Shown here: positions 25,225 to 33,994 of the stretch, piece by piece
How positions within the stretch are numbered: the first letter of the stretch is position 1
Layout of the letters: every line of letters starts with the position of its first letter
NCBI GenBank assembly: GCA_964483105.1
Contig: CAYZZU010000004.1
Location: forward strand, 1-64,000
DNA: 64,000 bases
Direction: 5' to 3'
From: CAYZZU01 sp964483105
GTDB lineage: Bacteria > CG2-30-53-67
Translations under genes and position numbers: made by a program
The notes under the pieces: model-generated
Seen by the model: only the letters and a program-made list of their open reading frames with translations
What the model was told of the DNA's origin: nothing
Databases searched by the model: none

Positions 25225-25263
25225 AGGTTTTCGCTTTTCTGTTGGCGTTGCAAGAAGATGAAG

Positions 25264-25380
25264 TCGTAAAAAGTAGTTTCCGGGGTTCCGTTCATGGTGA
25301 TCCTGTCGAACCACGTTCGCCCTGAGCAAGGCTCTCCTGAGGTCGCCGAAGGATCGAAGGGCCGCGCGACTTTTTACGAC
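25264..25380. repeat. Inverted-repeat element between two kinase genes
   Basis: Terminal GTCGTAAAAAGT and ACTTTTTACGAC form a perfect 12-base inverted repeat around about 93 bases. The interior contains TGTCGAACCACG and CGCCCTGAGCAAGG, related to the widely scattered GTTCGACTGAGCTC-type palindromes and to module 1 of the longer repeats here. It looks like a small non-coding mobile or REP-like element. Confidence 0.6.
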
Positions 25381-25476
25381 ACCATCAAAGAAGACTTCCC
25401 TGGTTTTGCGGACTCCCCGGTGAGACAGAGGGGCGGACGGCGATAACGGTTCCGAAGAGGCCTGGACGGTACACGG

Positions 25477-26994
25477 ATGGAAATTGTATCCAACATCTTG
25501 GTTGTGGATGACAACCGGAACAACCGGGAACTCCTTTCGGATATCCTCGAGATGGAGGGGTACTATGTCCGGACCGCCGCAAGCGGCGAGACAGCCCTTC
25601 GGGAGGTCTTTCAGGAGAGACCGGATCTGATCCTTCTCGATATCATGATGCCCGGGATTGATGGATACCGGGTCTGTGAGACCCTGAAGGGGAAACCGGA
25701 GACTCAGGATATCCCCGTGATCCTCATCAGCGCCAAAAACTCGATTGAAGATACCATTAAGGGGTTGAGCCACGGTGCGGATGATTATATCTCAAAACCT
25801 TATGACGAGATGGAACTCCTGGCGCGGGTCAAGGCCGCCCTCAAGATGAAGCACTTGCATGACGAGGTTCGTCACACCAACCGGATGCTTGCCAATCAGA
25901 AAGAACAGATCGAGACGATTATCAATACCATGGGGGAAGGGCTCTTTTCGGTCAACCAGAATATGGAAATTGTCTTTTTCAATGCAGCGGCGGAGGAGAT
26001 CACCGGATACAGTTTCCAGGAGACCATCGGGAAGAGGTGTGCCGAGATTTTCCACTGTCCCGAGGAAGAAGAATGTTGCAACCCTTCTCCGGAGTTTCCT
26101 CCCCGGCGCGATCAGAAAATCGTCAAGGAATATGTGATGAAACGGAAAGACGGGCGCAAGATCCCGATTGTAAAGAGCACCCGTTTTATCTTTTCATCGG
26201 AGGGGGAGATTCTCGGCAGGGTGGAGGTTTTCCGGGATGTTGGAAAGGACAAAGAGCTGGAGCAGAAAAAAGCGGACTTTATCTCCATGGTCATCCATGA
26301 CCTGAAGAACCCTCTCACGACGATTACGATCTGCGACAAGATTGTTCTGAACGAGACACGGGGGATTATCGACGAAGATTTGACCCGGCTTCTTCAGAAT
26401 ATTGAAACCAGCGCCAACCATCTGTTGAATCTGGTCAATGAACTGCTGGATTTATCCAGGCTGGATTCTGGAACCATGAAATTCAGACGGCAGCGAATCG
26501 ATATGCACGACATCATGGAGATCTCCATTCATACGCAACGAATGATTTCTCAGAATAAACAGATTGAGATCGAGAAGGATTTTGCTTCGAATCGGTATCC
26601 GATTACCGGGGACAAGGATTATCTGCTCCGGGTGATCATCAATCTGATCGGGAATGCCATCAAGTTCACCCCCGAGGGGGGACGGATCCGCGTGGTTGCC
26701 CGGGAACTTTCCCGGTTGCTTCCGGAGTACCCATCCTCCAGCGTACTGCGGGAGGCGGAGAAAATTCTGATGATCTCCATTTCCGACAACGGGCGGGGAA
26801 TCCCGGAGGAAGATCTCCCCACGATTTTCGAGAAATACAGGCGGGTCCGGGGGACAACCGATATTGAAGGGTCCGGGCTCGGTCTTTATATCGCCAAGGT
26901 AATCATTGAGGCCCACGGCGGGCGGATCTGGGTGGACAATAACTCCGATCGGGGAAGTACATTTACGATGCTGCTGCCCGCCCTGAAAGAGTAA
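25477..26994 (+). CDS. Response regulator-PAS-histidine kinase hybrid
   Basis: A 505-residue soluble signalling protein. An N-terminal receiver (residues 1-125) has the phosphoacceptor Asp in LILLDIMMPGIDG, Thr/Ser in ILISAKN and Lys in ISKPYD. A coiled linker leads to a PAS domain (about 145-260), which includes a cysteine cluster CPEEEECC that could bind metal or sense redox state. The kinase core has FISMVIHDLKNPLTTI (HisKA), INLIGNAIKFTPEG, DNGRGI and GSGLGLYIAK. No output DNA-binding domain is present. It probably takes phosphate from another kinase, perhaps the preceding one. Confidence 0.9.
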   Translation: MEIVSNILVVDDNRNNRELLSDILEMEGYYVRTAASGETALREVFQERPDLILLDIMMPGIDGYRVCETLKGKPETQDIPVILISAKNSIEDTIKGLSHGADDYISKPYDEMELLARVKAALKMKHLHDEVRHTNRMLANQKEQIETIINTMGEGLFSVNQNMEIVFFNAAAEEITGYSFQETIGKRCAEIFHCPEEEECCNPSPEFPPRRDQKIVKEYVMKRKDGRKIPIVKSTRFIFSSEGEILGRVEVFRDVGKDKELEQKKADFISMVIHDLKNPLTTITICDKIVLNETRGIIDEDLTRLLQNIETSANHLLNLVNELLDLSRLDSGTMKFRRQRIDMHDIMEISIHTQRMISQNKQIEIEKDFASNRYPITGDKDYLLRVIINLIGNAIKFTPEGGRIRVVARELSRLLPEYPSSSVLREAEKILMISISDNGRGIPEEDLPTIFEKYRRVRGTTDIEGSGLGLYIAKVIIEAHGGRIWVDNNSDRGSTFTMLLPALKE

Positions 26995-27026
26995 TCGAAT
27001 TGGAAATGGACTTTTCAGGAGAGACG

Positions 27027-28064
27027 ATGGAAGAAAAGAAGCTTACCTACAAAGACGCGGGGGTGGATATCGGCGCCGGAGAGGCCTTCGTCCGAAAGAT
27101 TGCCCCGCTGGTCAAGACAACCTTCGGCCCGGGAGTGGTCACCGGTCTCGGCGGGTTCGGCGGTCTCTTCGCCCTGGAACCGGGGAAATACCATGAGCCG
27201 GTCCTGGTCTCGGGAACCGATGGTGTGGGGACCAAGCTGAAACTCGCCTTTCTGACCGGACGGCATGGAACTGTGGGGGTCGATCTGGTGGCGATGTGTG
27301 TCAATGATATCCTGGTCTCCGGCGCGCGCCCCCTCTTTTTTCTCGATTACTTTTCGACGGGACGATTGAATGTGACGCGGGGGACCGAGGTGGTCCGGGG
27401 AATCGCGGAAGGATGCCGACAGGCCGGATGCGCCTTGATCGGTGGTGAGACGGCGGAGATGCCGGATTTTTATCCGCCGGGAGAATACGATCTGGCCGGG
27501 TTCGCCGTGGGCATCGTGGAACGGTCCCGCCTGATCGACGGTTCAGCCACTGCGCCGGGGGACCGGGTCCTCGGGATTGCTTCCACCGGCTTGCACAGCA
27601 ACGGCTATTCCCTCGTCCGAAAGATTATTCTTGAGCGGATGAAAACCGATCTGGATCAGACGGTGGCCCCCTTCGATCGCCCCCTTGGCGAGGTCCTCCT
27701 TTCACCGACGCGGATCTACGTGAAGACCGTCCTGGCTCTGCTGGAGCGGTATACGATCAAGGGGATGTTTCATATCACGGGGGGCGGACTCCCCGGCAAT
27801 CTGACACGAGGCCTGCCACGGGGGTGTTCCGTGAAGATCGATTCGAAGAGCTGGGTCATGCCGGAGATCTTTCCTTTCCTGGCTGAACAGGGCGGGGTCC
27901 CGGAAGAGGAGATGTTCCGTACCTTCAATATGGGAATCGGTTTTGTCCTCATCGTTTCCGCCGGGGACGCGGATGCCGTGATGAAGGCGGTGCGGGACGC
28001 GGGGGATCCGGTTTGGGATATTGGTGAAGTTGTTTCCGGGCGGGGAGAGGTGATTCTGAAATGA
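27027..28064 (+). CDS. purM: Phosphoribosylformylglycinamidine cyclo-ligase (AIR synthetase)
   Basis: A 345-residue enzyme of purine synthesis that closes FGAM to aminoimidazole ribotide with ATP. Visible are TYKDAGVDIGAGE, the P-loop-like VSGTDGVGTKLKLA, DLVAMCVNDILVSGA and GGETAEMPDFY. The start at 27027 is set by CAGGAGAG five bases upstream; an in-frame TTG at 27000 adds only nine residues. The stop overlaps the purN start (ATGA). Confidence 0.96.
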   Translation: MEEKKLTYKDAGVDIGAGEAFVRKIAPLVKTTFGPGVVTGLGGFGGLFALEPGKYHEPVLVSGTDGVGTKLKLAFLTGRHGTVGVDLVAMCVNDILVSGARPLFFLDYFSTGRLNVTRGTEVVRGIAEGCRQAGCALIGGETAEMPDFYPPGEYDLAGFAVGIVERSRLIDGSATAPGDRVLGIASTGLHSNGYSLVRKIILERMKTDLDQTVAPFDRPLGEVLLSPTRIYVKTVLALLERYTIKGMFHITGGGLPGNLTRGLPRGCSVKIDSKSWVMPEIFPFLAEQGGVPEEEMFRTFNMGIGFVLIVSAGDADAVMKAVRDAGDPVWDIGEVVSGRGEVILK

Positions 28065-28738
28065 GCGGCAGACTCAGGATCGGAGCGCTGGCCTCGGGAG
28101 GGGGTTCCAACGTCCAGTCGATTATCGACCGGATCGAGGGAGGGGAACTCGCGGCCGAGATTGTGATTCTCCTCTCCGATAATCCCGATGCGGGGGTTCT
28201 CCGACGGGCCGGGAATCACGGGATCCCTTACCGGGTGATTTCACCCGGAGAGTTCAGGGACCGTGCCGATCACGACCGGGCATTAATCCGGGCATTACAA
28301 GAGAAGGGGGTGGAACTGGTGATCCTTGCAGGGTACATGCGGATCATCTCGGAAGAATTTATCCAGAGTTTCCCGGGACGAATCATGAATATTCATCCCG
28401 CTCTTCTCCCGGCATTCCCGGGGATCCATGTTCAGAAGAAGGCAGCGGATTACGGGGTCCGTTTCTCCGGCTGCACCGTCCATTTCGTGGACGAGGGGAT
28501 GGATACCGGCCCGATCATCATACAGGCCGTGGTCCCGGTTCTCCCGGGGGATACCGGAGAGACATTGGGGGCGAGGATCCTGAAACAGGAACATCGGATC
28601 TACCCGGAGGCGATCCGGCTGTTTGCGGAAAACAGGCTCCGAATTGAGGGAAGACAGGTTCGGATTCTGGATCATCCTGTTGATTCGGAGCAGTGGATGA
28701 GCAATCCTTCTCTGCGCTTGCCTCATGAGGACCAGTGA
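28061..28738 (+). CDS. purN: Phosphoribosylglycinamide formyltransferase
   Basis: A 225-residue enzyme that formylates GAR with 10-formyltetrahydrofolate in purine synthesis. It has the GAR-binding GALASGGGSNVQSI, the catalytic region IMNIHPALLPAFPG with Asn and His, and the Asp of VDEGMDTGPII. Its start overlaps purM and its stop overlaps the following PhzF-like gene, so all three are coupled. Length is slightly above the usual 200-215 residues. Confidence 0.96.
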   Translation: MSGRLRIGALASGGGSNVQSIIDRIEGGELAAEIVILLSDNPDAGVLRRAGNHGIPYRVISPGEFRDRADHDRALIRALQEKGVELVILAGYMRIISEEFIQSFPGRIMNIHPALLPAFPGIHVQKKAADYGVRFSGCTVHFVDEGMDTGPIIIQAVVPVLPGDTGETLGARILKQEHRIYPEAIRLFAENRLRIEGRQVRILDHPVDSEQWMSNPSLRLPHEDQ

Positions 28739-29535
28739 TCGTGTCGATGGGAATCAAGATCTTTCAAGTGGACGCCTTTACCGGGCGGCCCTTTTCGGGA
28801 AACCCCGCGGCCGTCTGTATCCTGCCGCATCCCAAAGATGAGCAATGGATGCGGCAGGTTGCGCGGGAGATGAACCTTTCAGAGACCGCCTTCCTCCTCC
28901 GGGAGGGGAAAGAGTTTCGTCTGCGTTGGTTCACACCACAAGTGGAAGTCGATCTCTGCGGTCATGCAACCCTCGCTTCCGCACATATCCTGTGGGAAGA
29001 GGGATATCTGAAGGTGGGGGAGGCGCGCTTTTTGACCCGGAGCGGGCCCCTGAAGGCCGTGCGCCGGGGGGAATGGATTGAACTCGATTTTCCCGCGGAA
29101 CGTGAGGAGAAGGCGATCCCTCCTCCGGAATTGGAACGCGCCCTGGGCGTGGTCCCCAAATACGTGGGCAAAAACCGAATGGACTATCTGGTGGAGGTGG
29201 AATCGGGAAAGATCCTCAGGGAGATCCAACCGGATTTTTTTCTGCTGGCCGGGATCCCTGTTCGGGGTGTGATCGTCACCGCTCCTTCCGATTCCAGGGA
29301 ATCCGATTTTCTCTCCCGCTTTTTCGCGCCCCGATGCGGAATTCCCGAGGACCCGGTCACCGGATCTTCGCATTGTTGTCTCGGCCCGTTCTGGCAGGCA
29401 CGGCTGAAAAAGAATGAATTGACCGGAGGGCAGGTCTCTTTCCGGGGGGGGAGTGTTCATGTCCGGATGGAGGGGGATCGGGTCCTGATCGGAGGAGAGG
29501 CGGTGACGGTGCTCCGCTCGGAATTGACGGTATAA
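28735..29535 (+). CDS. PhzF-family isomerase/epimerase-like protein
   Basis: A 266-residue PhzF-fold protein. Family signs are FQVDAFTGRPFSGNPAAV at the start, the catalytic-type Glu in NLSETAF, the CGHATLASAH segment, and GIPEDPVTGSSHCCLGP near residue 210. Members such as PhzF and diaminopimelate-epimerase relatives perform acid/base isomerisation; most bacterial paralogues have unknown substrates. The start may be GTG 28735, GTG 28741 or ATG 28747. It is coupled to purN, but a purine role does not follow. Possible T-poor hairpin at 29662. Confidence 0.88.
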   Translation: MIVSMGIKIFQVDAFTGRPFSGNPAAVCILPHPKDEQWMRQVAREMNLSETAFLLREGKEFRLRWFTPQVEVDLCGHATLASAHILWEEGYLKVGEARFLTRSGPLKAVRRGEWIELDFPAEREEKAIPPPELERALGVVPKYVGKNRMDYLVEVESGKILREIQPDFFLLAGIPVRGVIVTAPSDSRESDFLSRFFAPRCGIPEDPVTGSSHCCLGPFWQARLKKNELTGGQVSFRGGSVHVRMEGDRVLIGGEAVTVLRSELTV

Positions 29536-29661
29536 GGCCGCCCCCGTGCTCCTGTTGGTAAGAACAGGTTGACCGGGTCAAAGATATAGCCCGCCTAAAT
29601 GTATCGGGACACAGCTTCAAGGTATAACAGGCAATCCTGATCCTGTTCACATCTCCACAAG

Positions 29662-29679
29662 TTTTGTCGAAAGACAAAA
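29662..29679. terminator. Small perfect hairpin (possible weak terminator)
   Basis: TTTTGTC-GAAA-GACAAAA is a seven-base-pair stem capped by a GNRA loop and followed by TTT. It could end the purM-purN-phzF transcript. The stem is AT-rich, so this is uncertain. Confidence 0.3.
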
Positions 29680-29686
29680 TTTAACC

Positions 29687-29818
29687 ATGAGAATGAACAT
29701 GCGACGATTTACTCGTTTGACAAATGCCTTTTCCAAGAAGGTCGAAAACCTCGCTCATTCCATTGCTCTGCATTTCATGTACTATAATTTCGGGTTCTCA
29801 ACAGGATTGTGTGGGTGA
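29687..29818 (+). pseudogene. C-terminal fragment of a DDE-type transposase (IS1-like)
   Basis: The frame reads MRRFTRLTNAFSKKVENLAH then SIALHFMYYNF, a segment close to the C-terminal part of IS1-type transposases (RLTNxFSKKxExH...YFMYYNF). Homology stops there and the frame ends 13 codons later. Upstream catalytic residues are absent. It is a remnant of an insertion element and marks this gap (29536-29953) as accessory DNA. Confidence 0.65.
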
Positions 29819-29890
29819 GTCCGGTTTTCCTGCAACGAGATAAATAATGGTTCGATAATATTGAAAACTCCTGAATTCCGGATTGATAAA

Positions 29891-29920
29891 TTGACAAGTT
29901 CGTTAAGAAAAGGCTAAGAT
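29891..29920 (+). promoter_or_regulatory. Sigma-70-like promoter of the small nucleotidyltransferase pair
   Basis: TTGACA (29891-29896) and TAAGAT (29915-29920) lie 18 bases apart, about 35 bases before ATG 29954. Confidence 0.55.
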
Positions 29921-29953
29921 GATCTATACACATACCTCAGAGAAACCCCAAAG

Positions 29954-30169
29954 ATGATTCGTTCCGGAAAGGTCCTGGAGGCCTTTGAGAAAAAGATGCT
30001 GACCGATCCTCGCGTCGCACCATCGCCGGAGGAGGCGATGAGGATTTTTAGATGGCTCTGGGAAGAGGCCTGCGCACTGGGAGCCTTTCCCCCGGATGAT
30101 TACCTTGCCGACCTTGAGGCCGATCTTGCCATGGCCTCTACTTTGAAACTTCACGGGGAGTATTCCTGA
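29954..30169 (+). CDS. Small protein paired with a nucleotidyltransferase gene
   Basis: A 71-residue, mostly helical, acidic protein (SPEEAMRIFRWLWEEACALG, then YLADLEADLAMA). I do not recognise a named family. Its stop codon is directly followed by the ATG of a nucleotidyltransferase-like gene, so the two are translationally coupled, as in toxin-antitoxin or MNT-type pairs. It has its own promoter. A role as accessory or antitoxin partner is inferred from this arrangement only. Confidence 0.6.
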   Translation: MIRSGKVLEAFEKKMLTDPRVAPSPEEAMRIFRWLWEEACALGAFPPDDYLADLEADLAMASTLKLHGEYS

Positions 30170-30457
30170 ATGTTTGCCTCTCTCCTGTCGGAACTTGCCA
30201 GGGCGTTGGACAGGTCCGGAATTCCTTACATGGTGATTGGCGGCCAAGCGGTTCTTCTTCACGGAAGACCCCGTCTGACGCAGGATATCGATCTGACTTT
30301 GGGGGTTGACAATTCTGCTCTCGAAGAGGTGCGTCGTGTCTGCAGGGGGATTCCGCTGCAACTTCTGCCGGAGGAGCCGGAGAAATTTGTCCGTGAGACG
30401 AATGTGCTCCCTGTCCTACGTTTCCGCGGGAACCTTCAGGATCTGTCCCGTTCTTAA
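30170..30457 (+). pseudogene. 3'-truncated nucleotidyltransferase (AbiEii/MNT-like)
   Basis: A 95-residue frame with the nucleotidyltransferase core: MVIGGQAVLLHGRPRLTQD followed by IDLTLGV, giving the GG-x-D-x-D metal-binding pattern. Family members run on with a third acidic residue and a substrate-binding part. Here the last 14 codons (from 30416) are simply the antisense of the transglycosylase gene's 3' end, so the gene was cut when this DNA joined its neighbour. With the transposase fragment upstream, the locus looks like the remains of a horizontally acquired module. Activity is doubtful. Confidence 0.65.
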
Positions 30458-32020
30458 ATCGTCCGATGAGAGACCGTTCATCCGTTTGATGGTGGAGATG
30501 GTGGTCTTGTGCTGCCGCGCGATCGACCAGAGGGTGTCTCCCCGTTTGACCCGGTAGCGGTTCAGGTGGGTTGCCGCCCTGTGGATTCTCTTCTTCCGTG
30601 AACTGAAGACCGCCCGTGGGTGGCGGAGGGGAACCCGCAGTTTCTGTCCGATCCGGATTCTCGAAATATCCCGGATGTGATTGAGACGGGCGATCGTCCG
30701 GACGGAAGTGTGGTATCGGTCCGCGATCTGCGAGAGGGTCTCTCCCCGACGCACGCGATGACGGGTGTAAGTCTGAAAAGTCAGCCGGCAGGCGGGGATT
30801 TGTTCGAGATTGGCCAGCAGCAATTCACCGCTTCCCCTGGGGACGCGGAGGGTGAAGACGTAATTCGGTGTGACCTTCTGCCGTAAAGCGGGATTCAGGT
30901 TTTCCAGGACTCTTCTGGGAATTTTCAGGTATTTTGCAATGTCTCCTAATTTCATCTCCTTGTTGACGCGGACTTTGTCAAAGTGAAGGGGGGGGTCTGT
31001 TTCCAGTTTGTCAAAACCGAACTGTACGGGGTTGTTCACAATATACAGTGTGGCCAGGAACCGGGGAACATAGCGAGCCGTTTCCGCGGGAAGCATCGGA
31101 TAGAGGTCCCAGAAGTTGTCCAGGTAGTTGACCCGTTGTTCCCGGATCGCCCGGAGTACGTTCCCCTCACCACAGTTGTAGGCGGCCAGGGCCGTGGTCC
31201 AGTCCCCGAAAAGGTCGTGCAGGGCCGTGAGATATGCGATTGCGCCCTGTGTGGACCGCTCAAAATCCATTCTTTCATCAATCCAACGGTCCCGCTTCAG
31301 ATTGAATCGGTAGCCGGTGGAGGCGATGAATTGCCAGAGTCCGAGCGCCCGGGACCGGGAGAGGGCCTTCTCTTTGTATCCGCTTTCGATCAGGGGGAGC
31401 CAGGCGAGTTCGGAGGGGAGTCCTGCCTTTTCGAGTTCCTGAGCGATATAGTCGTGATATCTCCCTGATCTCCTGTAGGCATCCAGGAAATATCTCCTCT
31501 CCTTGGTTTGAAACCTCCTGATTTCCTGCTTTACGTAGGTGTTCATGACCAGGGGGATGGCGCCTCCCTTGCCGACATGATGGGCCCTGACCCGTGATGC
31601 GTAAATTTCCTGAATCCTCTTCGAGATCAGGAGTCTCAAGTCCTCTTTCTGCTGAAGGATATCCGGATTGTGGTCCGGAAGGATCCGGAGAATGGAGTCG
31701 TAACTCTGATCCAGCGCGTCGATGGCGTCGTCCAGCAGGCCCTGATCCCAGTCCTGTTGTGACTCCTGGTAAAAGGAAAGGGCTTCGTCGATTCGCTGCT
31801 GGTCCGTGATCTCCTGTTTTCGGGGAAAATCCGCGTCCGGGGAAACCGCCTTTTCCGGGGGGGGCGCGGTTTTGACGGGATCGCTCCCGGTCGTTCCCGT
31901 TTGAACGGTCACAACGGGCGGGTCGGAACGATCTGTGGCCTGGCGGGTATGGAGCGGTGCACAGGCGGAGAGGGCCAGGTAGAACAGGAGGCCCGGCAGA
32001 AGACGATACAGGATTTTCAT
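30416..32020 (-). CDS. mltD: MltD-like lytic transglycosylase lipoprotein with LysM repeats
   Basis: A 534-residue lipoprotein: signal peptide with lipobox LALSAC, a helical spacer (residues 60-160), an SLT catalytic domain with Glu in LAWLPLIESGYKEKA and ALGLWQFIASTGY, and three C-terminal LysM units, the last two clear (HRVRRGETLSQIADRY, YRVKRGDTLWSIARQH). It cleaves peptidoglycan glycan strands from the outer membrane side. ATG 32020 is preferred; GTG 32030 is also possible. The last codons overlap the truncated nucleotidyltransferase on the other strand. Confidence 0.93.
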   Translation of the reverse strand: MKILYRLLPGLLFYLALSACAPLHTRQATDRSDPPVVTVQTGTTGSDPVKTAPPPEKAVSPDADFPRKQEITDQQRIDEALSFYQESQQDWDQGLLDDAIDALDQSYDSILRILPDHNPDILQQKEDLRLLISKRIQEIYASRVRAHHVGKGGAIPLVMNTYVKQEIRRFQTKERRYFLDAYRRSGRYHDYIAQELEKAGLPSELAWLPLIESGYKEKALSRSRALGLWQFIASTGYRFNLKRDRWIDERMDFERSTQGAIAYLTALHDLFGDWTTALAAYNCGEGNVLRAIREQRVNYLDNFWDLYPMLPAETARYVPRFLATLYIVNNPVQFGFDKLETDPPLHFDKVRVNKEMKLGDIAKYLKIPRRVLENLNPALRQKVTPNYVFTLRVPRGSGELLLANLEQIPACRLTFQTYTRHRVRRGETLSQIADRYHTSVRTIARLNHIRDISRIRIGQKLRVPLRHPRAVFSSRKKRIHRAATHLNRYRVKRGDTLWSIARQHKTTISTIKRMNGLSSDDLRTGQILKVPAET

Positions 32021-32153
32021 TGATTCTGTCACTCTCTTTCTTGTTTGAATCCGGTGGAGAGAATCCGATTCCGCGAGACCGGATTCTATAAGTATTGTGA
32101 TCTATTTCATGGAAAACTTCAACCTATAAATCATGTTGTTTGAAGAGGGTCGG

Positions 32154-33158
32154 TCAATGTGTGATCCTCAACACACCAGCCCCGTTGATTTTCCCCTGCT
32201 TGAGAAGACGGAGCGCCCGGTTGGCCTCTTTCAGGGGGAAGGATTGTGTCTCGGTCCGGACTGGCATCTCGGCCGCGATCTTCAGGAGTGCCTCTCCATC
32301 CTGTCTCGTGCTGTTGGCCACGGATCGCAGCGTCTTTTCATGGTAGAGATGTTCCGTGTAATCGAGCGCGGGGATCTGTGTCATGGTGATACCGGCGAGC
32401 GCGAGGGTGCCTCCTTTTTCCAGAGCCCGAAGAGCCTTTGGAACGATTCCTCCCGCCGGGGCAAATAAAATGGCGCTGTCAAGCTTTACCGGCGGTATTT
32501 CTTCCGCCCGGCCTCTCCAGACGGCTCCGAGTTTCTCGGCCAGCCGCAGGTGTTCTTCCCCCCGGCTGAAAACATAAACCTCACACCCCATGTGTCGTGC
32601 GATCTGGATTGTGATATGAGCCGAGGCGCCGAAACCATACAGCCCCAGTCTTTGTCCGGGCCGGACCTTGCTCAGGCGAAGCGCCCGATAGCCGATGATT
32701 CCGGCGCAGAGGAGGGGGGCGGCTTCCTCATCGGAGAAGATCTCCGGAATGGGGTAGGCGAACTCCTCTGGAATGACGGCATATTCGGCGTATCCACCGT
32801 CGGCATGATAGCCCGTAAAATGCGCCTTGTCACAGAGGTTTTCATGACCGCTACCGCAGAAGCCGCAGGAACCGCATGCGGAGTGGAGCCACGCCATCCC
32901 GACACGGTCTCCCACCTGAAAGCGGCGCCCCTGGTCCCCGATCCGGTCGACCGTGCCCACAACCTGGTGACCGGGAATGAGGGGCAGTTTCGGAAGAGGA
33001 AGATCCCCCTCGACGGTATGGAGATCGGTATGACAGATCCCGCAGGTATGGACCCGAACCCGGATCTGACGCGGGCCCGGAACCGGCTCATCCTGTTCCG
33101 TGAAGTGGAGAGGATCTTCAAAAACCGGTCCGGGAGTTTTCAGGATCATGGCTTGCAT
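32154..33158 (-). CDS. Zinc-dependent alcohol dehydrogenase (MDR family)
   Basis: A 334-residue medium-chain dehydrogenase. Catalytic zinc ligands are in CGICHTDLHTVEG and IPGHQVVG; structural zinc cysteines lie in ACGSCGFCGSGHENLC. The cofactor loop reads LYGFGASAHITIQIA, slightly off the usual GxGxxG. The closest resemblance is to AdhP-type proteins described as zinc-binding alcohol dehydrogenase family. Substrate is unknown. It stands alone between mltD and mlaA. Confidence 0.9.
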   Translation of the reverse strand: MQAMILKTPGPVFEDPLHFTEQDEPVPGPRQIRVRVHTCGICHTDLHTVEGDLPLPKLPLIPGHQVVGTVDRIGDQGRRFQVGDRVGMAWLHSACGSCGFCGSGHENLCDKAHFTGYHADGGYAEYAVIPEEFAYPIPEIFSDEEAAPLLCAGIIGYRALRLSKVRPGQRLGLYGFGASAHITIQIARHMGCEVYVFSRGEEHLRLAEKLGAVWRGRAEEIPPVKLDSAILFAPAGGIVPKALRALEKGGTLALAGITMTQIPALDYTEHLYHEKTLRSVANSTRQDGEALLKIAAEMPVRTETQSFPLKEANRALRLLKQGKINGAGVLRITH

Positions 33159-33184
33159 AAGAGTTTCTCTCGATTTTACGCCGA

Positions 33185-33994
33185 TTATTTTGCGATCTGC
33201 GTTTCCCGTTTCTGGGTGTAAGCGTTCCGGATAAAGAGATACGGGTCGATGGCCTGTCGCTTGATCCCTTCATAGGTGTCATGATCCAGGGAGGTCGCGT
33301 TCACGGCACCCAGGGCCTTGACGGCCGTATAGGCCCCGATGCTTCCAACATAGGAGACGGGGTCCAGGAAGGCGTCTACGGCTTGACCGATTCCGTCCCG
33401 GACATTCGCGGGGCCCAGGAGGGGCAGGACGATATAAAAGCCGGGACCGATTCCCAATACGCCCAGCGTCTGTCCGAAATCTTCTTCCTTTTTGTTCAGA
33501 CCGGCGAGTGTTTTGGCCGGATCGAACAATCCAGCGACGCCGATTGTTGTGTTCATGACAAACCGGAGAAGCTCTGTCCCGGCGTCCTTGAACTTGAATT
33601 GCAGTGTGGCGTTCACAAGTCTGGCAGGGGTGTACAGATTGGAAAAGAAATTCGAGATCGAAACCCGACCCGGTTCCGGAACAGACCGAAAGGCCCTGGC
33701 CACGGGTTTCAAAAGATAAAAATAGAGCTTGTCATTGACGAAAAAGATTCCCCTGTTGATCGGTTCGATCGGATCCGGGACCGTTACTTCCGGTTCTTCC
33801 GTCTCATCAAAATCCTTGTCGAACGCTTCCTGTTTCTGTCCCGCGGCATCCGCGATCGAGATTTCCTGCGCAAAAAGAGGCGTGCCGGCGCCGGGCCGGA
33901 ACAGGAAGGCCATCAGGAGAACAACCAGGACCCAAACAGGGCCCGACGTTCCTCTATTTTTTCTCGAAAATGTATTTGCTGACCAGTTCTTCAA
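33185..33994 (-). CDS. mlaA: MlaA/VacJ outer-membrane lipid-asymmetry protein
   Basis: About 269 residues. A signal peptide (PVWVLVVLLMAFLF, ending GTPLFA) precedes the MlaA domain: DPIEPINRGIFFVNDKLYFY, GILGVLGIGPGFYIVLPLLG-like core and the end DPYLFIRNAYTQKR. MlaA removes misplaced phospholipids from the outer leaflet and feeds the Mla pathway. No lipobox is seen, unlike E. coli MlaA. The start is unclear: TTG 33994 keeps a full signal peptide but overlaps mlaD by 41 bases; the next in-frame ATG is 33913, inside the hydrophobic core. Last gene of mlaE-F-D-A. Confidence 0.88.
   Translation of the reverse strand: MKNWSANTFSRKNRGTSGPVWVLVVLLMAFLFRPGAGTPLFAQEISIADAAGQKQEAFDKDFDETEEPEVTVPDPIEPINRGIFFVNDKLYFYLLKPVARAFRSVPEPGRVSISNFFSNLYTPARLVNATLQFKFKDAGTELLRFVMNTTIGVAGLFDPAKTLAGLNKKEEDFGQTLGVLGIGPGFYIVLPLLGPANVRDGIGQAVDAFLDPVSYVGSIGAYTAVKALGAVNATSLDHDTYEGIKRQAIDPYLFIRNAYTQKRETQIAK

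Noticed and set aside
30416..30457. The last codons of the nucleotidyltransferase frame as real C-terminus
   Set aside because: They are fully antisense to the conserved LysM end of the transglycosylase, so they reflect truncation rather than a natural end.
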